NCBI GenBank assembly: GCA_007128495.1
Contig: SKXH01000195.1
Span: 1 to 7,010 of the forward strand
Reading direction: 5' to 3'
Origin: Bacteroidota bacterium
GTDB lineage: Bacteria; Bacteroidota; Ignavibacteria; T3Sed10-11
DNA length: 7,010 nucleotides
In this document: positions 1 through 5,428 of the stretch, in pieces
Layout: each line of letters begins with the position of its first letter
How positions within the stretch are numbered: the stretch's first letter is position 1
The notes under the pieces: model-generated
Seen by the model: the letters and a program-made list of their open reading frames with translations, nothing else
Told to the model about the DNA's origin: nothing
The model's database searches: none
Program-made: the position numbers and the translations under genes

Positions 1-18
1 AAACTGAAAACTGTATTC

Positions 19-1242
19 TCATTCCCTCAATATAAAACGAATATTCTCCAAATCACCGTCAATCCCGCTTCTCGACTCCAATCCGAATATCTCCATGATT
101 AGTGGATATACATCGATGCTGCGAACCGTTCCGGTACGGTAACCTTCTTTAAATGCCGGACCCATCGCATAAAAGATTCCGTGCATATCGAGATGTTTGT
201 TATCATAACCGTGATTGCCGCCGGTGGCGAAGTATCCCTGTCCGGGATCGAACGGACGTGTTGTGAGCGACCAGCCCATATCGGCAATGACAATAATCGG
301 CATTATATACGGATGTGCTGAGTAATGCCAGTATGCCGGCATGTTTTCTTTTCGATAGACACGGTAATTTTCTTCCTCTTCTTTTAATCGACGGTAAATT
401 GTTTCGGTCTCATCCGGGTCTTCAGGTTTGATCATGACGACCGGTCCGACTCCGTCGGTGATCACTTCATAATCGTTTAGTATGGAATGTAGTTCGATGA
501 CGTGTTCAGGGCTGACTTCGGTCATGCCGTGATCCGATACGAGAATGATGTTCATTCGATCGAGCATATCGATATCCTCGAGCCGGTCAAGTAATATACC
601 CATTAAACTATCGACGAGCATTATGCTCTCATCCAGTTCCTGACTGTACGGACCCGTGCGGTGTCCTTCCGAATCGACATCGGAATAATAGAGGGTGAGG
701 AATTGCGGCCGTTCATCATCAGGTAATTGCAGCCATTCGATAATTCCTTCGATGCGGTCGAGATGCGGGCGTTCGTGATCGTATCGATGATAATAATGAG
801 GCCGGCGGTACTCGATATCAATTTCCGATCCGACCCAGAAGTAACTTGCCGTGGTTATATTATGACGGCGCAATGTCTCCCAGAGTGCCGGTGCCTGGTA
901 ATATTTTGCGTTCTCGACCATCTCGCGATCCCTGATAGCAAAGCGATCGCCCGTTTCCCAATCGATGAAACTGTTCGATATCAAACCATGATTTTCGGCA
1001 TGTAATCCGGTTACGATCGAGTAATGGGTGGGAAACGTTTTTGTCGGAAAAACCGGCTCAAGCGAACGCGCCTCGACGCCGTTTTCTGCAATCCATTCTA
1101 TGTTCGAAGATAAACCGCGATCTATATAATCCCACCTGAAACCGTCGAGTGAGATGAGGAGAACGTAGGGTCTTTCGGATGCCTGTGCATGAAACGTGAT
1201 TGTAACGAGAAGGAGGATGATGAGAGATTTTAATTTTTGCAT
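19..1242 (-). CDS. Secreted nucleotide pyrophosphatase/phosphodiesterase-type alkaline phosphatase superfamily protein
   Basis: This 407-residue enzyme belongs to the ENPP/type I phosphodiesterase branch of the alkaline phosphatase superfamily, which hydrolyses phosphodiester or pyrophosphate bonds with two bound metals, usually zinc. Visible residues, numbered from the chosen start, fit that site: Asp33 (SLDGFR), nucleophile Thr69 (KTFPTHYS), Asn90 (GLISN, the phosphate-contacting Asn 21 residues after the Thr), Asp190 and His194 (DSEGH), Asp237-His238 (SDHGM) and His344 (GGNHGYDN). The N-terminus is a signal peptide: Lys at 3 and 5, a hydrophobic run over about residues 7-18, and a probable cleavage after AQA at residue 21. 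It should therefore act in the periplasm or outside the cell. An in-frame start at 1311 (TTG) would bury the signal peptide behind 23 residues, so I chose ATG at 1242, which has GGAAGG 11 nt upstream. No lipobox cysteine is seen. The substrate (nucleotide, sugar nucleotide or lipid head group) cannot be told. The gene diverges from the ATPase gene. Confidence 0.93.
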   Translation of the reverse strand: MQKLKSLIILLLVTITFHAQASERPYVLLISLDGFRWDYIDRGLSSNIEWIAENGVEARSLEPVFPTKTFPTHYSIVTGLHAENHGLISNSFIDWETGDRFAIRDREMVENAKYYQAPALWETLRRHNITTASYFWVGSEIDIEYRRPHYYHRYDHERPHLDRIEGIIEWLQLPDDERPQFLTLYYSDVDSEGHRTGPYSQELDESIMLVDSLMGILLDRLEDIDMLDRMNIILVSDHGMTEVSPEHVIELHSILNDYEVITDGVGPVVMIKPEDPDETETIYRRLKEEEENYRVYRKENMPAYWHYSAHPYIMPIIVIADMGWSLTTRPFDPGQGYFATGGNHGYDNKHLDMHGIFYAMGPAFKEGYRTGTVRSIDVYPLIMEIFGLESRSGIDGDLENIRFILRE

Positions 1243-1253
1243 AAGAATATATA

Positions 1254-1259
1254 CCTTCC
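1254..1259 (-). promoter_or_regulatory. Shine-Dalgarno supporting the phosphatase start
   Basis: On the minus strand this reads GGAAGG, 11 nt before the ATG at 1242. The spacing is slightly long but usable. It supports the start that exposes the signal peptide over the upstream in-frame TTG at 1311. Confidence 0.5.
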
Positions 1260-1336
1260 ATTCAAGAGTAGTTATTCCGGTTATTTTTGACAATAATGTA
1301 CAATAATACAAATAAAATAAGTAATAATAAAATTAC

Positions 1337-1399
1337 TATACGATAGTAACGTATAATATTGTTGCAATTTATACGATACTATCGTATATTATTACAATC
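1337..1399. repeat. Tandem duplication carrying two palindromic operator-like sites
   Basis: Two copies of one sequence lie head to tail: 1337-1369 (33 bp) and 1370-1399 (30 bp, about 3 bp shorter). The first 24 bp match at 21 positions, and the next stretch (1358-1372 against 1388-1402) matches at 12 of 15, with all differences there being transitions. Each copy contains a 17-bp dyad. The second, 1371-1387, is a perfect palindrome, ATACGATA-C-TATCGTAT. The first, 1338-1354, is the same with one arm mismatch (ATACGATA-G-TAACGTAT). Their centres are 33 bp apart, about three helical turns, so dimers bound at both would sit on the same DNA face. The location between divergent genes fits an operator pair for a dimeric repressor. 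The regulator is not identified. Confidence 0.7.
1362..1390 (+). promoter_or_regulatory. Candidate promoter of the DUF4143 ATPase with an operator in its spacer
   Basis: TTGCAA (1362-1367, 4/6 to the sigma70 -35) and TATATT (1385-1390, 5/6 to the -10) are separated by exactly 17 bp. The perfect palindrome 1371-1387 fills nearly all the spacer and enters the -10, a geometry typical of repression by steric block. A second -10-like TATAAT lies at 1352-1357, at the end of the first dyad, but has no convincing -35. AT-richness here makes chance matches likely. Confidence 0.4.
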
Positions 1400-1415
1400 T
1401 ATTAAATGCACCATT

Positions 1416-2588
1416 ATGGAAGAAATACTTTTTAGATATAATCCCTGGTGGGAAGGTGATTCCGGTTTATCCGGTGTACATGACCGTCCCCTTATGATCA
1501 AACGCATGATGCGATACGAATCATATCGTCAGATCGTTATTCTTACCGGATTACGGCGAATTGGAAAAACTACCCTAATGAAATTATTTATTCAATATCT
1601 TATAGAAAACCAACGATACGAACCGAAGCACATACTATATGTAAGTGTGGACGATTATGTGTTGAGTAAATATACTATCATTGATATAGTAGAACGATAC
1701 AGAAAAATACACCGTATAAGCAGTAGTCAAAAAATAATTTTGTTTCTTGATGAAGTTACCTATCAGAAGGATTTTGAAATTCAACTTAAGACTATAGTTG
1801 ATAGTTACAATACAAAAATATATGCTTCGTCGTCAAGTGCGGGTTTTATAAAGAGAGGTAAGAAGTATTTAACCGGTAGAAATATAGTCATAGAGGTCGC
1901 CCCGCTTGATTTTGAAGAGTATCTTCAATTCCGTGGAATCAAACTCAAGCGAAGCGATGAACATTTGGTCGATGAATATTTTGAAGAATATCTTGAATAT
2001 GGAGGGGTACCCGAATATGTGTTAACGCGAGATGGAGAGGTAATCAAAGAATTAATCGATGATATCATTTTAAAAGATATCGTTGCGGAACACGGAATTA
2101 GAGATCCGCAAGTTATAAAAGATTATTTTCTTCTGTTAATGGAGCGTGCAGGGAAACAAATTAGTATTAACAAGGTGGCTAACATTTTGGATATATCACC
2201 CGATTCATCAAGGCGATATCTGGATTTATTTACCGATACGTTTCTTATAAGCTTATTGTCCCGGTGTGGAAAAACCAATGAACGTATTCTTTCGAAAAAG
2301 AAAATTTATTGTTGCGATACCGGAATACGAACGTTTTATACAGGACTGCGTGATAAAGGCAGCTTATTCGAAAATTATGTATATATTCGATTGAAAGATA
2401 ATGATCTCTGTTATCTGTATAAAGATGGAATAGAAATCGATTTTTTTACAAGAAAAGGTGAATTAATCGAAGTCAAGTATCATAGCAAGGTAACGGAAAA
2501 ACAACTGAAGTTGTTTAATTCTGTTCGAGCAAAGAAGAGATTTATTATTACTTCATATAATGATTTTTTAGAATTAAATTTATCGTAA
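1416..2588 (+). CDS. AAA_14/DUF4143-family ATP-binding protein
   Basis: This 390-residue protein has the usual length and layout of the AAA_14 plus DUF4143 family, whose biological role is not established. Numbered from ATG 1416, Walker A is GLRRIGKTT at 45-53 (Lys51, Thr52) and Walker B is ILFLDE ending Asp112-Glu113. A serine-rich sensor-like loop (YASSSS) follows, then LTGR at about 152-155 and the family's GG-P motif (YGGVPEY, about 195-201). A winged-helix-like segment lies at about 248-281. The C-terminus (about 316-360) carries LFENY, Asp342 in EIDFF and Glu352-x-Lys354 in IEVKY, an intact PD-(D/E)XK-like signature that could be nucleolytic. An in-frame TTG at 1359 gives 19 extra residues without family resemblance, so ATG 1416 is preferred. 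There is no clear SD. The gene is strikingly AT-rich (27% GC at 1681-1740, 30% at 2281-2340, against 58% at 2941-3000 and 4561-4620), suggesting transfer. The next gene starts 33 bp downstream with no terminator between, so read-through is possible. Confidence 0.92.
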   Translation: MEEILFRYNPWWEGDSGLSGVHDRPLMIKRMMRYESYRQIVILTGLRRIGKTTLMKLFIQYLIENQRYEPKHILYVSVDDYVLSKYTIIDIVERYRKIHRISSSQKIILFLDEVTYQKDFEIQLKTIVDSYNTKIYASSSSAGFIKRGKKYLTGRNIVIEVAPLDFEEYLQFRGIKLKRSDEHLVDEYFEEYLEYGGVPEYVLTRDGEVIKELIDDIILKDIVAEHGIRDPQVIKDYFLLLMERAGKQISINKVANILDISPDSSRRYLDLFTDTFLISLLSRCGKTNERILSKKKIYCCDTGIRTFYTGLRDKGSLFENYVYIRLKDNDLCYLYKDGIEIDFFTRKGELIEVKYHSKVTEKQLKLFNSVRAKKRFIITSYNDFLELNLS

Positions 2589-2621
2589 TATTCCGCCAAT
2601 TTTCAAAAATATGGAGGCACA

Positions 2622-3509
2622 ATGAACATCAAAACAATCGGCTTTATCGGAACCGGCATGATGGGGCACCCGATGGCGATACGGTTAATCGATGCCCGGT
2701 ATAATGTTGTCGCGTGGAATCGCACACCAGAAAAAGCGATCCAGCTCATTGAGCGCGGAGCAGAACGTGTGTCGTCGGTAAAAGAACTTGCAGAAAAATC
2801 GGATATTGTCATTTCGATGGTAACCGATTCCGAAGCGTTGAAAGAGATTGTCTATGAAGATAATGGTGTACTAAAAAATCTTCCCGATGGCGGCATACAT
2901 ATCGATATGAGCACCATCGCTCCTTCGGACTCGAAATATCTCGGTGAACAATACGCAGCATCCGGCAAACATTACGTTCAGGCACCGGTGCTCGGCAGCG
3001 TCCCGCAGGCAACCGACGGTTCATTGCTTATCTTTGCGGGAGGTGAAAATAAAATAATTGATACCGTGCAGCCGGTATTTGATGTTCTCGGGAAACGGAC
3101 GTGGAAATTCGATAATCCCGAAAAATCGGCTGCTATGAAACTTACCTGCAATCTGTTCATCGCAAGCATGATAAACACGCTTGGTGAAGGATTGTTGATG
3201 ATGAAGAAATCCGGTATCGACGGTAACACGTTGCTCGAAATATTGGATGAATCAGCACTCGGTGCGCCGATGTACCAGACAAAAGGAAAGTCGCTGCTCG
3301 AACGGAAGTTCACACCGCGGTTTATGGTAAAGCACATGGAAAAAGACCTTACATTAATACAGGATGCCGCACTTCAACTCGGAATACCGATGCCCGCGGT
3401 CGGTGTGATACACGAATTATTTCTTGCCGCTAAAAACAAGGGATATGGAGATGAGGATTATTCGGCAATGGTGAAGGTGCTGGAGGAGATGGCGGGGGAG
3501 AGTGGGTGA
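2622..3509 (+). CDS. NAD(P)-dependent beta-hydroxyacid dehydrogenase (3-hydroxyisobutyrate dehydrogenase family)
   Basis: This cytosolic oxidoreductase of 295 residues, the normal family length, interconverts a beta-hydroxyacid and its aldehyde or ketoacid. The N-terminal Rossmann domain opens with GFIGTGMMG (7-15; Gly10, Gly12, Gly15). Asn33-Arg34-Thr35 after the second strand lies where Arg and Thr favour NADP(H) in glyoxylate/succinic semialdehyde reductases. DMSTIAP (95-101) and APVLGS (121-126) with DGSL (132-135) form the substrate region. Lys173 with Asn177 four residues later is the catalytic pair (AMKLTCN), and KDL at 241-243 is the conserved C-terminal-domain motif. The GS in APVLGS and the Arg-Thr pair lean towards the GLYR-like reductase subgroup rather than true 3-hydroxyisobutyrate dehydrogenase, but the substrate is uncertain. 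The start is fixed by GGAGG at 2613-2617. It follows the AT-rich ATPase by 33 bp and precedes the MoaD-like gene by 122 bp. The C-terminal codons run into an octamer repeat. Confidence 0.93.
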   Translation: MNIKTIGFIGTGMMGHPMAIRLIDARYNVVAWNRTPEKAIQLIERGAERVSSVKELAEKSDIVISMVTDSEALKEIVYEDNGVLKNLPDGGIHIDMSTIAPSDSKYLGEQYAASGKHYVQAPVLGSVPQATDGSLLIFAGGENKIIDTVQPVFDVLGKRTWKFDNPEKSAAMKLTCNLFIASMINTLGEGLLMMKKSGIDGNTLLEILDESALGAPMYQTKGKSLLERKFTPRFMVKHMEKDLTLIQDAALQLGIPMPAVGVIHELFLAAKNKGYGDEDYSAMVKVLEEMAGESG

Positions 3510-3552
3510 AACGGTGAATCGGAGAATCGGAGTGTCGGCGAAGGGGTACGGA
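3497..3552. repeat. 8-bp-period tandem repeat across the dehydrogenase stop codon
   Basis: Successive octamers start at 3497: GGAGAGTG, GGTGAAAC, GGTGAATC, GGAGAATC, GGAGTGTC, GGCGAAGG, GGTACGGA. All seven begin with GG in phase. The central four (3505-3536) fit a GGWGAAWC-like consensus best and the outer units decay. The stop codon TGA (3507-3509) sits inside the second unit, so the repeat supplies the last codons (Glu-Ser-Gly) and the start of the intergenic region. It fills about the first 45 bp of the 122-bp gap; its function is unknown. Confidence 0.7.
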
Positions 3553-3588
3553 ACAAATTGTTTTACCGGGCTGTTTTACGTAGTACCT

Positions 3589-3620
3589 TTGACAGTATCT
3601 TTCCTTTGATTTAGTAAAAT
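3589..3620 (+). promoter_or_regulatory. Weak candidate promoter before the MoaD-like gene
   Basis: A perfect -35 hexamer TTGACA lies at 3589-3594. The -10 is poor: at 17 bp spacing it reads TAGTAA (3612-3617), and the better TAAAAT (3615-3620) needs a 20-bp spacer. Initiation would fall close to the SD at about 3623-3629, leaving almost no leader. This may be chance, with the gene instead read from upstream. Confidence 0.28.
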
Positions 3621-3631
3621 ACGGAGAGGAC

Positions 3632-3883
3632 ATGCCGCAACCTCAATTACGTATACGGCTTGGTTCAGCTATTGCAGAAAAGACCGGCCATGCATACATC
3701 ACACTTCCGAAACAAGATAATATGACCGCATCACAGTTGCGAAGTGAATTGTCATCGATGTATCCTGATGTGGAACCACTTATAAATATGGCGGTTATTT
3801 TTGCAAATGGTTCATCCCTCACCGATAGCGATTTAGTTCCCGAAGGAGAAATCGTCGTTCTTAATCCTGTTGCAGGTGGATAG
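3632..3883 (+). CDS. MoaD/ThiS-family ubiquitin-like sulfur carrier protein
   Basis: This 83-residue protein has the size and pattern of the beta-grasp MoaD/ThiS family. An N-terminal strand (QLRIRLG) is followed by a helix with the Thr-x-x-x-Leu pattern (MTASQLRSELSSMYP, about 31-45), then a strand with the NG turn (VIFANGSSL) and the terminal EIVVLNPVAGG. The chain ends exactly at Gly-Gly, as needed for adenylation and thiocarboxylation by an E1-like enzyme. In molybdopterin, tungstopterin or thiamine synthesis such proteins carry sulfur; related ones serve other sulfur transfers or protein conjugation. No MoaE, MoeB/ThiF or ThiG gene is in the window. The start is supported by GGAGAGG at 3623-3629, just before ATG. 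It lies 34 bp upstream of the amidase gene on the same strand, so the two are probably co-transcribed. Family is assigned with good confidence; the pathway is open. Confidence 0.87.
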   Translation: MPQPQLRIRLGSAIAEKTGHAYITLPKQDNMTASQLRSELSSMYPDVEPLINMAVIFANGSSLTDSDLVPEGEIVVLNPVAGG

Positions 3884-3905
3884 ATTACGAAAATTTAAAC
3901 AAAAC

Positions 3906-3912
3906 AAGGAGG
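3906..3912 (+). promoter_or_regulatory. Strong Shine-Dalgarno fixing the amidase start
   Basis: AAGGAGG lies 5 nt before ATG 3918. It rules out the in-frame TTG at 3870, which overlaps the end of the MoaD-like gene and would add 16 residues unrelated to the family. Confidence 0.75.
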
Positions 3913-3917
3913 ACAAT

Positions 3918-5255
3918 ATGAGTACCGGCAGTGATGTACAGTCGATCGCAAAAGAAACAAAAGCTCGAAGAAATGTTGTTGTTGATACATTTACAAACGG
4001 ACTTCTTGATCCGAAGGGGGAAATGTTGGGCCCTGTACAAAACGGTGGACATATTATTGCAAGTACGACACCGGGCTGCTGGGGACCGATGATCACACCC
4101 CGCTTGCGCGGCGGACATGAAGTAACCCAACCCGTGTATGTTGAAGGTGCACAACCGGGCGATGCTGTTGCAATTCGTATTCAGGATATTACGGTGACCT
4201 CGTTGAGCACGGCATCCGGTCATGATAAATGGGTGGAAGGTCACTTCGAGGGAGATCCTTACGTAATAAAAAAATGCCCGAAATGCGGGAAAAAATCACC
4301 AGAGACGAAAATAGAAGGCATTGGTCAGGAAGCTGTCCGGTGTGCGGATTGCGGTACACCTGTTCATCCGTTTCAGTTTGTTCACGGCTATACTGTTATA
4401 TTCGACGGAAACCGGCGGGTTGGACTTACTGTCAGTAAAGAAGTTGCCGAAACCATTGCGCGGAAAGCAGAGCACTATGCAGCACTTCCCGATAACTCGG
4501 TACAACATTCTATTCTAACTTTTGCACCTTCAGATCTGGTTGGTGCGATGGTAAGGATGCGGCCGTTCCTCGGTCAACTGGGCAGCACACCCGCAGTAGT
4601 TATGCCTGATTCTCACAACGCGGGAGATTTCGGGTCGTTTCTCATTAATGCGGGACATGAATATGCACTCACAACCGAGCAACTTGAGCAAAGAACAGAC
4701 GGCCATCTCGATATCGATGCAGTTCGTACCGGTGCAATACTCATTGTTCCATCAAAGGTTCCCGGTGCGGGTATTTATATGGGAGATATGCACGCACTTC
4801 AGGGGGATGGTGAAATTGCAGGTCATACTATGGATGTATCAGGAACGGTTACCTTGCAGGTGGATATTCTCAAGGGAAGAACGATGGATGGGCCGGTATT
4901 ATTCCCGCTTGTGGAAGATCTGCCGCCGCTTGCGAAGCCGTTTACCGAAAAAGAAAAAATCAGTGTACGACAAATTGCAGATGAGTGGGGCTTAAAGGAT
5001 ATTGAAGAGACCGCACCGATATCGGTTATAGGGTCAGGGCCGGATCTGAATACCGCGACCGAAGTCGGACTTAAACGGGCTGCAAACTTGCTCGATATGA
5101 CCGTGGGCGAGGTACGAAACCGCGCGACAATAACCGGTGCTATCGAAATCGGACGTCATCCCGGTGTGATTCAAGTGACGTTCCTCGCACCGTTGTCGAA
5201 TCTCGAAAAAGCCGGATTGCTGCCATTTGCGAAAGAGATGTACGGGATAGGGTGA
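3918..5255 (+). CDS. Acetamidase/formamidase family protein with zinc-ribbon insertion
   Basis: The 445-residue product belongs to the FmdA/AmdA acetamidase/formamidase family, cytosolic enzymes that hydrolyse short-chain amides to a carboxylate and ammonia. Recognisable segments are PGCWGPMITP (52-61), GGHEVTQPVYVEGA with PGD (65-82), PDSHNAGDFG (230-239) and GDMHALQGDGE (289-299). The last two are rich in Asp and His and are the likely metal/catalytic region. Near the C-terminus come ISVIGSGPDLNTAT and GAIEIGRHPG. Residues 120-145 hold Cys120-x2-Cys123 and Cys142-x2-Cys145, a zinc-ribbon insertion absent from the shortest family members. I recall it in a subset of bacterial homologues, so it may be a subfamily trait. 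No signal peptide is seen. It follows the MoaD-like gene by 34 bp, suggesting an operon and perhaps a sulfur-related substrate, which is only inference. The natural substrate may not be formamide or acetamide. Confidence 0.93.
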   Translation: MSTGSDVQSIAKETKARRNVVVDTFTNGLLDPKGEMLGPVQNGGHIIASTTPGCWGPMITPRLRGGHEVTQPVYVEGAQPGDAVAIRIQDITVTSLSTASGHDKWVEGHFEGDPYVIKKCPKCGKKSPETKIEGIGQEAVRCADCGTPVHPFQFVHGYTVIFDGNRRVGLTVSKEVAETIARKAEHYAALPDNSVQHSILTFAPSDLVGAMVRMRPFLGQLGSTPAVVMPDSHNAGDFGSFLINAGHEYALTTEQLEQRTDGHLDIDAVRTGAILIVPSKVPGAGIYMGDMHALQGDGEIAGHTMDVSGTVTLQVDILKGRTMDGPVLFPLVEDLPPLAKPFTEKEKISVRQIADEWGLKDIEETAPISVIGSGPDLNTATEVGLKRAANLLDMTVGEVRNRATITGAIEIGRHPGVIQVTFLAPLSNLEKAGLLPFAKEMYGIG

Positions 5256-5287
5256 GGGGTAGGATTCTATTAATGCAATGGTATTTA

Positions 5288-5338
5288 AGACCTGACAGGT
5301 TTTGAAAACCTGTCAGGTCTGATCATTTTAAATTTTTT
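5288..5338. terminator. Perfect 33-bp palindrome followed by a T-run; probable terminator or dispersed repeat
   Basis: The arms AGACCTGACAGGTTTT (5288-5303) and AAAACCTGTCAGGTCT (5305-5320) are exact reverse complements around a single G. Beyond the stem come GATC, TTTT, AAA and six T (5333-5338). The T-run starts 12 nt after the stem, farther than in a classical intrinsic terminator. Its position 32 bp after the amidase stop fits termination of that operon. Each half is itself a dyad (ACCTG-A-CAGGT and ACCTG-T-CAGGT). I recall similar CCTGACAGG palindromes in intergenic regions of unrelated bacteria, so it may be a mobile or dispersed repeat. Confidence 0.65.
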
Positions 5339-5347
5339 CCGCTTCTG

Positions 5348-5376
5348 TTGACTCCAATACAAAATTTCCATATTAT
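5348..5376 (+). promoter_or_regulatory. Sigma70-type promoter for the hsdM operon
   Basis: TTGACT (5348-5353, 5/6) and TATTAT (5371-5376, 5/6) are separated by exactly 17 bp, the best promoter in the window. Transcription would begin near 5383, giving a leader of about 46 nt to ATG 5429. The -10 overlaps the left arm of the inverted repeat at 5366-5375, so a protein bound to that arm would compete with RNA polymerase. A second -10-like TATAAT at 5403-5408 has no good -35. Confidence 0.6.
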
Positions 5377-5421
5377 TGCATAAGTAATTCGCAATACACT
5401 TATATAATTAGTAATATGGAA
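5366..5421. repeat. Interrupted inverted repeat in the hsdM promoter and leader
   Basis: The outer arms TTCCATATTA (5366-5375) and TAATATGGAA (5412-5421) are perfect 10-bp reverse complements. Inside them ATAAGT (5380-5385) pairs with ACTTAT (5398-5403), leaving a 12-nt centre. CACTTAT recurs at 5424-5430, running into the start codon. The left arm covers the -10 and the right arm lies just before the start codon, so this could be an operator pair or a DNA or RNA fold affecting expression of hsdM. No regulator is identified. Confidence 0.55.
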
Positions 5422-5428
5422 TGCACTT

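Noticed and set aside
1243..1311. N-terminal extension of the phosphatase to a TTG at 1311
   Set aside because: It would place 23 polar and mixed residues before a clear signal peptide; ATG 1242 has an SD and exposes the signal peptide.
1359..1415. ATPase start at TTG 1359
   Set aside because: The added residues translate the operator repeat and do not resemble the family; homology-like sequence begins at ATG 1416.
2978..3337. Minus-strand open frame of 119 codons opposite the dehydrogenase
   Set aside because: The plus strand encodes a full dehydrogenase with all motifs here; the antisense translation shows no family features.
3497..3552. CRISPR-like array at the octamer repeats
   Set aside because: Units are 8 bp and contiguous, with no spacers, and no cas genes are present.
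3545..3567. Possible hairpin with arms around AACAA-A-TTGTT as a terminator for the dehydrogenase
   Set aside because: The stem is short, AT-rich and interrupted, and is not followed by a T-run; it cannot be separated from chance.
3870..3917. Amidase start at TTG 3870, overlapping the MoaD-like gene
   Set aside because: AAGGAGG sits 5 nt before ATG 3918, and the extra residues translate the end of the MoaD-like gene and the spacer.
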